Notes under the pieces: model-generated
The model's database searches: none
The model's input: the letters and a program-made list of their open reading frames with translations, nothing else
What the model was told of the DNA's origin: nothing
Made by a program: the position numbers and the translations under genes
Part shown: in pieces, positions 43,562 to 54,902 of the stretch
How positions within the stretch are numbered: the first letter of the stretch is position 1
Layout: each line of letters opens with the position of its first letter
Assembly: GCA_963681505.1 (NCBI GenBank)
Contig: OY811974.1
Span: 4,637,271 to 4,701,270, forward strand
Length of the DNA stretch: 64,000 nucleotides
Source: Eunapius fragilis
Lineage: Eukaryota; Porifera; Demospongiae; Spongillida; Spongillidae
Direction: 5' to 3'

Positions 43562-45153
43562 TTTGACAGTGCAGCACAGGAACAAAATATGGATCTTCAT
43601 CCAATCTTGATATGATGGGAACATTTGAATGGAATAAATGATATGCAGTGTAACAGCAATGACTTACCTCATGACATCAGATGATCGAACATATATGTTA
43701 TTTGCAGGTGGAGTATCATGAGGTGCAATCATCCCAGAAACTGCTTGATGATAAGTACACATGTGATGGCATGCTGCACTGTTAAATTGAGTTTCAAATT
43801 TAATTATTCATGGATGACAGCCCTAATTGGCCTCGTGCTTGCGAGCGTGTACTGCTATTTGAATTCCAATGCTATCTTCTACTATATCATACAAACATGC
43901 GCAGTGCATGTGGGTTGACTCCCCCTTTATTGTGTAATATGTTCACTTTTTGAATAGTTTTTGGATTTTTTTCCAACCGTTACAGGCCTCCCATGGGGGA
44001 GCTTATGGTGCTCGCTTATACTGCATGGCTGGGCAAGAGGGGTACCCCTCTCCCACACCCACCCGTTTATGACCTGTCCCACCCTTGTCCCATCCTTGTC
44101 CCCGAGCCACTGCATGCACTTTATATCCCCTTCCTTCATGTGATGATATATATATATACTGAAACCGAGGGATCTACGTGATTTAGAATCCCCGAGGGCA
44201 CTGGGCTGTAGCGTCCCGAGCGGTAGCGAGGGCGCTACTAAGGGCCCGAGGGGATTCTAAATCACGTAGATCCCTCGGTTTCAGTGTCTAACCAATTTAG
44301 ACAATAGCAACGCGTACGTAGCAACCAATCATTATCGCGCAACGCGATAACGACAACGGGAGGGATTCTAAGTGCCAGTGGGGGGGATTCTAAGTGCCCG
44401 GGGCACTTAGAATCCCCACCCACTGGCACTTAAGAGTCCCTCTCTAGGTTTCTACCGCGTTTAGATACCTGCAATTGACCAATCAGATTGCGCGAATCAC
44501 TTCCGCTATTGTCTAAATATAGGTTAGACACTGAAACCGAGGGATCTACGTGATTTAGAATCCCCGAGGGCCCTGGGCTGTAGCGTCCCGAGCGGTAGCG
44601 AGGGCGCTACTAAGGGCCCGAGGGGATTCTAAATCACGTAGATCCCTCGGTTTCAGTGTCTAACCAATTTAGACAATAGCAACGCGTACGTAGCAACCAA
44701 TAAATTATCGCGCAACGCGATAACGATAATGGGAGGGATTCTAAGTGCCAGTGGGAGGGATTCTAAGTGCCCGGGGCACTTAGAATCCCCCCCACTGGCA
44801 CTTAGCTCAAGGTTTCTACCGCGTTTAGATACCTGCAATTGACCAATCAGATTGCGCAAATCACTTCCGCTATTGTCTAAATACTAGCTATGACTTACCT
44901 TTTCTCCTCTTGATATATATGACTACCAGAAGCATCACCATGACAACTGCAGCTATCATCACTACTGTAACTGGCAGGATTATTAATGCAATTATTCCTG
45001 AAATAAAAAACAAAAATCTATTAAATACCAAAACACAAGAAAATGAATGCTAACCATTAGATAGGTTTGGAGACTTAGGTGCACTAGTGATATCCGAAAT
45101 GTTAGATGTATTTCCTGTTGTCTGTACTGTTGGGCTTGGGGGAGGGATCTTGG
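43562..45153 (-). pseudogene. Ig-FN3 receptor paralogue (minus copy 2), truncated
   Basis: Only the membrane half remains: linker 45153-45055 (PSPTVQTTGNTSNISD), TM exon 44997-44899 (ALIILPVTVVMIAAVVMVML, then KRRK, open), first cytoplasmic exon 43740-43668 (GMIAPHDTPPANNIYVRSS, open) and the start of the second (LDEDPYFVPVLH, 43605-43562), after which the match ends. The Ig, FN3 and proline-rich tail exons are missing. The intron between the TM and cytoplasmic exons holds the double MITE at 44159-44880. With no ectodomain it cannot make a normal receptor. Confidence 0.75.
44159..44885. mobile_element. Tandemly duplicated foldback MITE (~372-bp unit, two copies)
   Basis: Each unit holds a ~126-bp palindrome (CTGAAACCGAGGGATCTACG ... 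CGTAGATCCCTCGGTTTCAG at 44159-44284 and 44531-44656). A MITE follows with ends GTGTCTAACCAATTTAGAC and GCTATTGTCTAAAT, plus an inner palindrome of GGATTCTAAGTGCCAGTGGG. The two units are nearly identical, so the duplication is recent. A truncated right end of the same family lies at 15281-15355. Confidence 0.85.
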
Positions 45154-45279
45154 CTATTGCAAAAGGAGTGAGAAATACTACATCTCAAGAAATAGGTGTT
45201 CTAAACATCAATACAGTAAGTTTGCTAGGTGCATGTACAAGCATGTGTACCATGTGTATTATTCAGGACTTGTGACATC

Positions 45280-46079
45280 TTGGTTTACCCGCGGATATTC
45301 ATTGACGCTATCTGTACGTAACCGCGGAATTAATTTTGTGGATAATTTAATTTTAGATATCTTGCGATTGGCGCCTGACAACTTTTGAACTGAACAACTT
45401 TTCTATGTGCGACTTTTTGAAATGGGATAGATCAGTTTTTCAGGTACACGCTAATGCCAGCCGATCGGCTGTACGCTTTAGGTATAATTACTAACGCGCG
45501 GATCGAGGTGTTCAATTAGACGCACTGGTTGACACGGGCACTGTGAAGCAGGCAGATGGAGACTGCTGACGTCTTATTGAGAGGTAAGTATATGAGAGTG
45601 GTAAGAAGTATAAGACAATCTGTTTGTACGCGCGGATTGTGTGGAAGCCTGCGTTATCGAAGGGTATCGTTGGAGTATTGACGATGGATTATTCTTTTTA
45701 GAGCCACCGCTTTTGATGTGAACAAAATGACTTTCCTATGTCCAACATTTTTGAAAATTGAATTGATTCCGTTGTTCAGGTACACACTAATGCCACCCGA
45801 TTGGTTATACGGTCTAGAGAAGGTGACTAGCGCTTTGGTAATGATATTCCAATCAGACGCTCTGGTGGACATGGATGCAGAGAAGCGCAGGCAGATGGAA
45901 ACTGTTTTTGTCCTCTGAAAAGTAAGTATATAAGAGTGTTACTAAGCACAGACAACCTTTTTGTACAAGCGTTTGGAAGTTGTGGTATTGATAATTCTTT
46001 TTTGAGCCATTGGACTGTCATGGATATCTTTTTAGTACGTTTAGTTATAGTGGTAGCCAATGGTTGCGACGCACGAGGG
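45280..46079. repeat. Diverged tandem duplication left of the 24-bp satellite
   Basis: 45395-45660 (TCAGGTACACGCTAATGCCA ... GCAGGCAGATGGAGACTG ... GGTAAGTATATGAGAG) recurs as 45735-46000 (TCAGGTACACACTAATGCCA ... GCAGGCAGATGGAAACTG ... AGTAAGTATATAAGAG). Period about 340 bp. A conserved exon with donor is possible but no protein was recognised. Confidence 0.65.
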
Positions 46080-49000
46080 TGGCATGCTTGTGACAATGGG
46101 GGTGCATGAGGGTAGCACACTCTTGATGCATGCGGTAGCATGCTTGTGATGCATGGGGGTAGCACACTTGTGACCCATGGGGGAAGCACACTTGTGATGC
46201 ATGGGGGTAGCACACTTGTGACGCATCGGGGTAGCACACTTGTAACGCATGGGGGTAGCACACTTGTGACACATGGGGGTAGCACACTTGTGACGCATGG
46301 GGGTAGCACACTTGTGACACATGGGGTAACACACTTGTGACGCATGGGGGTAGCACACTTGTGACACATTGGGGTAGCACACGTGACACATGGGGGTACC
46401 ATGCTTGTGACGCATGGGGGTAGCACACTTGTGACACATGGGGGTGGCACACTTGTGACGCATGGGGGTAGCACACTTGTGACGCATGGGGGTAGCACAC
46501 TTGTGACACATGGGGGTGGCACACTTGTGACGCATGGGGGTAGCACACTTGTGACGCATGGGGGTAGCACACTTGTGACGCATGGGGGTGGCACACTTGT
46601 GACGCATGTAGCACACTTGTGACGCATGGGGGTAGCACACTTGTGACGCATGGGGGTAGCACACTTGTGACACATGGGGGTAGCTCACTTGTGACCCATG
46701 GGGGTAGCACACTTGTGACGCATGGGGGTAGCACACTTGTGACGCATGGGGGTAGCACACTTGTGACACATGGGGGTAGCACACTTGTGACGCATGGGGG
46801 TAGCACACTTGTGACGCATGGGGGTAGCACACTTGTGACGCATGTGGGTAGCGCACGTGACACATGGGGGTACCATGCTTGTGACGCATGGGGGTAGCAC
46901 ACTTGTGACGCATGGGGGTAGCACACTTGTGACGCATGGGGGTAGCACACTTGTGACGCATGGGGGTAGCACACTTGTGACGCATGGGGGTGGCACACTT
47001 GTGACGCATGGGGGTAGCACACTTGTGACGCATGGGGGTAGCACACTTGTGACGCATGGGGGTAGCACACATGTAACGCATGGGGGTAGCACACTTGTGA
47101 CGCATGGGGGTAGCACACTTGTGACGCATGGGGGTAGCACACTTGTGACGCATGGGGGTAGCACACTTGTGACGCATGGGGGTAGCACACTTGTGACGCA
47201 TGGGGGTGGCACACTTGTGACGCATGGGGGTAGCACACTTGTGACGCATGGGCGTAGCACACTTGTGACGCATGGGGGTAGCACACTTGTGACGCATGGG
47301 GGTAGCACACTTGTGACACATGGGGGTAGTACACTTGTGATGCATGGGGGTAGTACACTTGTGACGCATGGGGGTAGCACACTTGTGACGCATGGGGGTA
47401 GCACACTTGTGACGCATGGGGGTAGCACACTTGTGACGCATGGGGGTAGCACACTTGTGACGCATGGGGGTAGCACACTTGTGACACATGGGGGTAGTAC
47501 ACTTGTGACGCATGGGGGTAGCACATTTGTGACGCATGGGGGTAGCACACTTGTGACGCATGGGGGTAGCACACTTGTGACGCATGGGGGTAGCACACTT
47601 GTGACGCATGTGGGTAGCGCACGTGACACATGGGGGTAGCACACTTGTGACGCATGGGGGTAGCACACTTGTGACGCATGGGGGTAGCACACTTGTGACG
47701 CATGGGGGTAGCACACTTGTGACGCATCTGGGTAGCGCACGTGACACATGGGGGTACCATGCTTGTGACCCATGGGGGTAGCACACTTGTGACGCATGGG
47801 GGTAGCACACTTGTGACGCATGGGGGTAGCACACTTGTGACGCATGGGGGTAGCACACTTGTGACGCATGGGGGTAGCACACTTGTGACGCATGTGGGTA
47901 GCGCACGTGACACATGGGGGTACCATGCTTGTGACGCATGGGGGTGGCACACTTGTGACGCATGGGGGTAGCACACTTGTGACGTATGGGGGTAGCACAC
48001 TTGTGACGCATGTGGGTAGCACACTTGTGATGCATGGGGGTAGCACACTTCTGACACATGGGGGAATCACACTTGTGACGCATGGGGGTACCATGCTTGT
48101 GACGCATGGGGGTAGCACACTTGTGACGCATGGGGGTAGCACAATTGTGACGCATGGGGGTGGCACACTTGTGACGCATGGGGGTAGCACACTTGTGACG
48201 TATGGGGGTAGCACACTTGTGACGCATGGGGGTAGCACACTTGTGATGCATGGGGGTAGCACACTTCTGACGCATGGGGGAATCACACTTGTGACGCATG
48301 GGGGTACCATGCTTGTGACGTATGGGGGTAGCACACTTGTGATGCATGGGGGAAGCACACTTGTGACACATGGGGGAATCACACTTGTGACGCATGGGGG
48401 TAGCACACTTGTGACGCATGGGGGTAGCACACTTGTGACGCATGGGGGTAGCACATTTGTGACGCATGGGGGTAGCACACTTGTGACGCATGGGGGTAGC
48501 ACACTTGTGACGCATGGGGGTACCATGCTTGTGACGCATGGGGGTAGCACACTTGTGACACATGGGGGTAGCACACGTGACACATGGGGGTACCATGCTT
48601 GTAATGCATGGGGGTAGCACACTCGTGACCCATGGGGGTAGCACACTTGTGACGCATGGGGGTAGCACACTTGTGATGCATGGGGTAGCATGCTTGTGAC
48701 GCATGGGGGTAGCACACTCGTGACGCATGCGGGTAGCACACTTGTGATGCATGGGGGTAGCACACTTGTGACACATGGGGTAGCACACTTGTGACGCATG
48801 GGGGTGGCACACTTGTGACGCATGGGGGTAGCACACTTGTGACGCATGGGGGTAGCACACTTGTGACGCATGGGGGTAGCACACTTGTGACGCATGGGGA
48901 TAGCACACTTGTGACGCATGGGGGTAGCACACTTGTGACGCATGGGGTGGCACACTTGTGACGCATGGGGGTAGCACACTTGTGACGCATGGGGGTAGCA

Positions 49001-49365
49001 CACTTGTGACGCATGGGGGTAGCACACTTGTGACGCATGGGGGTAGCACACTTGTGACGCATGGGGGTAGCACACTTGTGACACATGGGGGTACCATGCT
49101 TGTGACGCATGGGGGTACCATGCTTGTAATGCATGGGGGTAGCACACTCGTGACCCATGGGGGTAGCACACTTGTGACGCATGGGGGTAGCACACTTGTG
49201 ATGCATGGGGGTAGCACACTTGTGATGCATGGGGTAGCATGCTTGTGACGCATGGGGGTAGCACACTCGTGACGCATGCGGGTAGCACACTTGTGATGCA
49301 TGGGGGTAGCACACTTGTGACACATGGGGGTAGCACACTTGTGATGCATGGTGGCAGCATATTAT
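46080..49365. repeat. 24-bp satellite array (GACGCATGGGGGTAGCACACTTGT), ~137 units
   Basis: A 3.3-kb array with a 24-bp unit and limited variants (GACACATG, GATGCATG, TACCATGC, GAATCACA). Higher-order repeats are visible: a variant block with TAGCGCACGTGACAC recurs near 46846, 47611, 47730 and 47895; a ~200-bp block at 48580-48780 recurs at about 49110-49325; a block with GGGGGAATCACAC recurs about 220 bp apart near 48060 and 48280. The unit is 8 codons, so frames remain open for up to 1,102 codons on the minus strand (MRHKCATP, ASQVCYPH, TSVLPPCV repeats). I regard these as artefacts. Confidence 0.96.
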
Positions 49366-49885
49366 TTGTGATGCATACAGATTTGTCTGCTGCACAACTA
49401 GGGATGATCTGGAAACAATTTACTGAAAATCCACCAGGCATTGTACCTGGATCAATGTGAAACAGGTCTATTGAAATTGATGGTAGCACTGGAATCTACT
49501 TCTACTGAGGTGATATCACAATCAAAGGTCTATCATTTGATACATCCTTATCTCTGGGTTTCATGAATTTCAATTTCCTCTTCCAGGTCACTGGGAGCTG
49601 CTTGTTATTGTTGTGCGTGTAAATGATTGTGGTTAGGCAATATACATGCACACACAGGCACTTGGACTTCGTCATCATTTCCTGGTGGTACCTCAGGTTC
49701 TGGATCTACGTAGTTTTCGGACATGGCAGGAAACTATCGTCACTACGACTCTTCAGCGCATCGTTGCACTATTCATATCTAACAGCAAAAACTTCCGCCT
49801 CTCTATGTCGGTATAAAACACACTCGTCTAGCCAAGCACTCGTTTTGCGTCAGACCCTAACCCTAAACCCTGACATCTAAAGTAC
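49366..49885. other. Noncoding; short telomeric tract
   Basis: CCCTAACCCTAAACCCTG at about 49855-49870. No gene recognised. Confidence 0.5.
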
Positions 49886-50276
49886 ATGTTTGGGGGACAA
49901 TCAGCTTGAAAGGACCAGCTAAACTGTGCACATTTGAAGGGATTATGGATTCTCTGCTCTATGTTAACATCTTGGAGACGACCTTACTGCCGTTCCCTAG
50001 CACGGAATTTTCCAACCTCACATCGTTTCATGGCTGATAACGATCCAAAACACACATCTAAGCAGTTTTTGAAGGAGAAGGAAGTCAACTGGTGGAGGAC
50101 CCCTGCTGAATCACCTGACCTCAATCCTATTGAAAACCTATGGCATGAATTGAAGGAGTATATGCGGAGAGAGGTGAAGCCTATAAAAACAAGGAAGAAT
50201 TTATTAGAGGGATCAAGGCCGTTTGGAAGACAGTGACACCTATAGAACTGAAGGGTAATGCTACTGGTTATTGAGT
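49886..50276 (+). pseudogene. Tc1/mariner transposase, C-terminal fragment
   Basis: Plus-strand DDE_3-type core, degenerate. [20 protein letters not shown] and SLLYVNILE are followed by [18 protein letters not shown] (second catalytic Asp in DNDPKH), [20 protein letters not shown] (the Glu of DD34E in PIENLW) and [13 protein letters not shown]. Frame breaks occur near 49975 and after 50215. The N-terminal DNA-binding half and first Asp are missing. Typical Tc1 relic; no terminal repeats identified. Confidence 0.82.
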
Positions 50277-50468
50277 GCTTGAACTTCATAGCAATTTTAT
50301 TATTTCTTGTTAGCTTCATATACATGTACGCACACAGGTGTTGAGGATCTTTATGTCAGGAATTTAACATATTTGATTTCCTGTAAACAAGTAAACCTCT
50401 AAGCAGCTGTCTTCTAAACACATCTCACCTAATCCACTCACACCTCACTACTGGTCATTAACCCTACA
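50277..50468. other. Short spacer without recognised feature
   Basis: Sequence between the Tc1 remnant and the first copy of the 360-bp duplication; nothing recognised. Confidence 0.4.
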
Positions 50469-51779
50469 GGTAAAGTCACATCAGAGGGATCAACTTTTGC
50501 CATGACATTGTCCAATGTTGTTTATCACATTACCACATGGATGGTACCATATTTAGATGTGCATACATACATTTTGAGGTCTCTGTTATTAACCACTGAT
50601 AAACTGTGACTGATTAAATTCATACCATGTTTAGCAATGCTTATGTAAACACGGGGTGTTTCTGCTTACAGATGGGCTATTCTTTGTGGTATGCGCTATA
50701 ATGCAACACTATTTGGTACCATGTACATACATGTAGGTGGTGGTGAGGTATAATTATTGTAAAAAAAAAATGAAACCAACATGTTAAAAGGTCTTTTATA
50801 ACGTGTGGAACTGTACTTGACCCTGGCAAAAAGTTTCTTACATAAAAATATCAGCATCGCCAAAACAGTGGTTGAATGTTTCACACATGCTTGGATCAAC
50901 AAGCATTGCAATAAAAAAAATCTGGTGTGAGGCCAGGGTATGTCATTACGTCGGTGCTAGGCTTTTTGTGAGAGGAATTCATGTTTGTAGTCTCGATTAG
51001 AAGCCGCAGCTTGTAATTGTGAGTTACAGTAGTGAATGTTGATAGAAATCATTGTGGGGTTAATGTACTAAGCTGCAAAGAGGGTTTATGGGCGTGGTCC
51101 AGTGAGTGAGAAGTTGTGGGGTTAATGTACTAAGCCGCAAACAGCGTCGATGGGTGTGGTCAGGGAGTGGGAAGTTGTGGGGTTAATGCACTAAGCCGCA
51201 AACAGCGTTGATGGGTGTGGTCAGGGAGTGGGAAGTTGTGGGGTTAATGCACTAAGCCGCAAACAGGGTATATGAGTGTGGTCAGGGAGTGAGAAGTTGT
51301 GGGGTTAATGTACTAAACCACAATCAGGGGCTATGGGTGCGGCTGTGAGGGAGAAGTTGTGGGGTTAATGTACTAAGCTGTGAAAAGGGTCTATGGGTGT
51401 GGTCAGTGAGTGAGAAGTTATGGGGTAAAGTCACATCAGAGGGATCAACTTTTGCCATGATGTTGTTTATCACTCTACCACATGGATGGTATCATATTTA
51501 GATGTGCATACATGCATTTTGAAGTCTCTGTTATTAACAGTGATAAACTGTGACTGATTTAATTCATACCATGTTTAGCAATGCTTATGTAAACACGGGG
51601 CATTTCTGCTTACAGATGGGCTATTCTTTGTGGTATGCGCTATAATGCAACACTATTTGGTACCATGTACATAGGTGGTGGTTAGGTATAATTATTGGAA
51701 AAAAAGAATGAAACCAACATGTTAAAAAGTACTTTATAACTTGTGGAACTTTTATTTGACCCTGGCAAAAAGTTTCTTA
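50469..51779. repeat. ~360-bp direct duplication flanking a 61-bp minisatellite
   Basis: 50469-50840 and 51424-51779 share GGTAAAGTCACATCAGAGGG through GACCCTGGCAAAAAGTTTCTTA at high identity. Between them, 51055-51424 is six units of a 61-bp repeat (TGTGGGGTTAATGTACTAAG ... GTGTGGTCAGGGAGTG). The second copy stops exactly where the foldback element at 51781 begins. Confidence 0.88.
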
Positions 51780-51780
51780 A

Positions 51781-52779
51781 GATCCTGCCCACAACCCTAT
51801 ACCAACATAATGCTCTAACTGTTAGCCACCAGAATCAGCAAGTTTCAGGTTGGGAACTCTGAGGGTTTCAGAGATGTGAGGTAAAATATACGTGCCATTA
51901 CAAAATGTTTACAAAGTGTTCAAAGTATAACTGCCATATTGGGCAGTAGTTTACACAAGCACTTTGTCACCACCACATTAAGCAATGAATTTTCACCCTA
52001 TTTATTTCTATGGCTGAATGGCGGGTCTTTTTGTTAAAATGCAGTATATTATTATAGAATTGAATTTGTGTGAAGTTGTCCAGTTCTTAATGTCGTGTAT
52101 TGCGTGGGCGCATCTAATGACCATTTATACGCGTGACTTTGAACGGTCGTACATCATAAGCGTCTTGAAAAAGCTGATAGCTTGCTTGCACACCTGGAGA
52201 AGCTTTTGGAGAGGATTTGCTTTTGGAGAGGATCTGCTACATATTTCTGGTACGACCTGGCCCGTTCTTAGTAGCAGGAGCTCCTCTTCTTCTGGTGTGA
52301 CCCTTTCAATGCCTTCGTTGTTGGAATCGTCTCCAAAAGCTTCTCCAAGTATGCAAAGCAAGCTATCAGCCAATTCAAGACGCTTATGATGTACGACCGT
52401 TCAAAGTCACGTGTATAAATGGTCCATTAGATGCGCCCGCGCAATACACGACACAAAGAACTTCACACAAATCGCGCGCATTCAATTCTATCATAATATA
52501 CAGCATTTTAACAAAAAGAACCGCATCATTCAGCCAGATTCAGCCATAGAAATAAATAGGGTGAAAAATCATTGCTTAATGTGGTAGTGACAAAGTGCTT
52601 GTGTAAACTACTGCCCAATATGGCAGTTATACTTTGAACACTTTGTAAACACTTTGTAAGGGCACTAATATTTAATTTACCTCACATCTCAGAAACCCTC
52701 AGAGTTCCCAACCTGAAACATGCTGATACTGGTGGCTAACAGTTAGAGCATTATGCTGGTATAGGATTGTGGGTAGGAC
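51781..52779. mobile_element. 1.0-kb foldback element
   Basis: Long inverted repeats of ~430 bp (GATCCTGCCCACAACCCTAT ... against ... ATAGGATTGTGGGTAGGAC) with a ~130-bp middle. The arms carry several unpaired differences, so it is older than the 25.7-kb palindrome. It encodes nothing recognisable; no certain target duplication was found. Confidence 0.85.
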
Positions 52780-52932
52780 ATGTACATGTACATTGACAAG
52801 TTCTGTCTCTATTGATTTGTTCAGTTCACAGGATACCTGGACATGTATGTGCAGCTACATGTATGCCACACGATATAAATATATTAGACATTGTTTAGTT
52901 GATAACTCCTTTGTCCACTCCTACCCATTAGG
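52780..52932. repeat. Dispersed segment shared with 57960-58230
   Basis: CATTGACAAGTTCTGTCTCT ... GTATGTGCAGCTACATGTATGCC, then GTTGATAACTCCTTTGTCCACTCC. The 57.96-kb copy has ~120 bp extra before the last block. The gypsy remnant interrupts this copy. Confidence 0.85.
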
Positions 52933-53519
52933 AAACTAAACGGGAGATCAGGACTTTTCTGGGACTTACCGGTTATAATAGGAAGTTCATACCGGACTAT
53001 GCGACTATCGCAGCACCCTTATCGGATCTAACCAAGAAGGCTCTTCCGAATTCACTCAAGCTGAATGACGAGGCAAGAAAGGCATTTGAGAAGCTGAAGA
53101 AACTACTATGCTCTGCAGCCGTCTTAAGTAGTCCAGACTTTGGAAGACCCTTCATATTACATACGGATGCGTCCAACAGAGGAGTTGGGGCGGTGCTTTG
53201 CCAGCAAGGTGATGACGGGGAAGAACACCCAGTCTACTACTACAGTAGAAAATTTCTACCTAGAGAGGAGCGTTATTCCGTTATCGAGAAGGAATGCTTG
53301 GCTATAAGGCTAGCGGTCAATGTCTTCAGAGTTTATCTGCTGGGAAGGAGTTTTGTAATTCAGACCGATCACAGATCGCTCGAATGGCTCGACAGACAAG
53401 GATAATAACCCTCGCCTGTGTAGATGGAGTTTAGCACTTCAACCATACCAATACACGGTTGTTTACAGAGCTGGGGATCACAACAAGAATGCAGATGCAT
53501 TGTCTCGTGCAGCAAGATA
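52933..53519 (+). pseudogene. Ty3/gypsy reverse transcriptase end and RNase H remnant
   Basis: Plus-strand RT thumb/connection (REIRTFLGLTGYNRKFIPDY, AAPLSDLTKK) is followed by RNase H. ILHTDASNRGVGAVLCQ supplies the first Asp, SVIEKECLAIRLAV the Glu, FVIQTDHRSLEWLD the next Asp, and GDHNKNADALSRA the C-terminal Asp. Two consecutive stops at about 53402-53407 break the frame before the last block. No polymerase YxDD, integrase or clear LTR is attached. Sequence after 53520 (a TATATAAATT motif near 53610) could be LTR-like. Known role: degrading the RNA strand during reverse transcription. Dead relic. Confidence 0.88.
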
Positions 53520-53685
53520 GTTTGCTGCAACAGACGGAGGATGATGTGTGACGGATGCTGTCACCAAAGAACAATTTAATTAAATACGCATGCGCGGTTA
53601 GATATATAAATTGCGTGTAATACTTCGTTTTGGGCAGTTTTTGAGCTGAGTATTGACATTATATACGTGCATTCCATCACATGAG

Positions 53686-53925
53686 CTGAGGAAGAGGATG
53701 GCCAGCAATGACAGTGAGGCTGTCTACTACCAGGATGCCCTCACCGATGCCGCAGGGGAGCAGATCAAACATGACTTTGTGCACTTCAACTGGCAGTGGC
53801 TGAATGAGAGGAAGAAGAGGTACAACTGGGGACAGCTGACCTCAAACCTCCTGCTGATTGGTCAGGCTGGGAACATCACACCATGCCACTTTGATGAGCA
53901 GCACAACTTCTTTAACCAACTGCAG
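53686..53925 (+). CDS. FIH-like JmjC-domain exon (factor inhibiting HIF type)
   Basis: An 80-codon open exon with AG acceptor and CAG|GTGCAT donor. It encodes FVHFNWQWLNERKKR, NWGQLTSNLLLIGQAGNITP and CHFDEQHNFFNQLQ. The WGQLTSNLLLIG and H-x-DEQ-NFF blocks match the JmjC core of HIF1AN (FIH), an asparaginyl hydroxylase; the HxD pair binds Fe(II). The exon is intact, but the rest of the cupin (distal His, C-terminal dimer helices) is not found downstream: the next 260 bp are minisatellite, and an exon that should precede it lies after it at 54247. It is probably part of a rearranged or duplicated gene rather than a working one. Confidence 0.78.
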
Positions 53926-53944
53926 GTGCATTTTGTGGTTCACC

Positions 53945-54185
53945 TCCCAGGCCAGGGTACAGGGTGTCCACACCTCCCAGGGGTACAGGGTGCCCACAAC
54001 CTCCCATGCAAGGGTACAGGGTGTCCACACCCCCCAGGGTACAGTGTGCCCACACCCCCCCCCCCCCCTTGGGGTACATGGTGTCCACACCTCCCAGCTG
54101 CAGGGGTACAGGGTGCCCACACCTCCCAGGGGTACAGGGTGTCCACACCTCCCAGCTGCAGGGGTACAGGGTGTCCACACCTCCC
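53945..54185. repeat. 26-bp minisatellite, second array
   Basis: About eight to nine units of ACCTCCCAGGGGTACAGGGTGTCCAC with AGCTGC and ATGCA inserts and a C-tract at 54053-54067. Same unit as 37540-38095. It begins within 20 bp of the FIH-like exon's donor, so it sits in that intron. Confidence 0.93.
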
Positions 54186-54246
54186 AGTGGTGTTGCTTGG
54201 CAGCAACTTTAATTAATCGCCCCGGTGATTACAAAGCCTGGAACAG

Positions 54247-54312
54247 CCCAACAAGCACACAGTGTACCTCTCCAAGGACAACAAGAAGTTCAAATTCTAT
54301 GATGAAAAAAAG
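54247..54312 (+). CDS. FIH-like N-terminal exon (YDEKK)
   Basis: Plus-strand open exon encoding NKHTVYLSKDNKKFKFYDEKK, with AG acceptor (GGAACAG) and AAG|GTACAT donor. It matches the segment of FIH ending in YDEKK that precedes the JmjC exon. The frame is intact here, unlike copies at 38281 and 43141. Its position after the JmjC exon shows local rearrangement or tandem duplication. Confidence 0.6.
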
Positions 54313-54324
54313 GTACATGGATCG

Positions 54325-54440
54325 AGGGAAGGAGGGGTAAGGGGTAGGGAGGAGGGGTAAGGGGTGGGGAAGAGGGGTAAGAGGTAGGGAGGAGGGTAAG
54401 GGGTGGGGAGGAGGGGTAAGGGTACATGGGATAAAGGATG
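54325..54440. repeat. Purine-rich short repeats, third copy
   Basis: Units of GGAGGGGTAAGGGGTAGGGA, homologous to 38370-38455 and 43215-43300. Confidence 0.87.
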
Positions 54441-54699
54441 TGGGGAGACATGTAACTCATGTTGCTAGGTTGGATCGCGCTAGAAACAAGACATTATTAA
54501 ATATGTAAGTAGAGTTTTTCAATTTATAACTGTAGCAAATTTAATGAGCTACATTTCAAGTATATTCAATGGGCACAGTTCAAAGGTTAAATCAGTACAG
54601 GAGCAAAACCACTAATATGACTCATCTAAATAGTTAATTAGTATACTGCAGCAGCATAACATGTCCACCATTCTGTCCCTCATTTACCTCCTGTGCCAT

Positions 54700-54902
54700 T
54701 AGGAGGTAAGGGTGACTGTTCAGGAGGTGAGACTGTTCAGGAGGTAAGGGTGACTGTTCAGGAGGTGAAGGTGACTGCTCAGGAGGTGAAGGTGACTGTT
54801 CAGGAGGTGAAGGTGACTGTTCAGGAGGTGAAGGTGACTGCTCAGGAGGTAAGGGTGACTGTTCAGGAGGTGAGGGTGACTGTTCAGGAGGTGAAGGTGA
54901 TG
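54700..54902. repeat. 21-bp coding minisatellite of the proline-rich tail
   Basis: Units of GGTGACTGTTCAGGAGGTGAA (SPSPPEQ on the minus strand), about nine copies with one 4-bp deletion unit. Only about three units remain in the paralogue at 38673-38730, so tail length varies by repeat number between paralogues. Confidence 0.9.

Noticed and set aside
46041..49349. Minus-strand open frame of 1,102 codons with Cys-rich octapeptide repeats
   Set aside because: It lies entirely within a 24-bp satellite whose unit is a multiple of three. Other long frames overlap it on both strands and there is no non-repeat domain. I annotate the satellite, not a gene.
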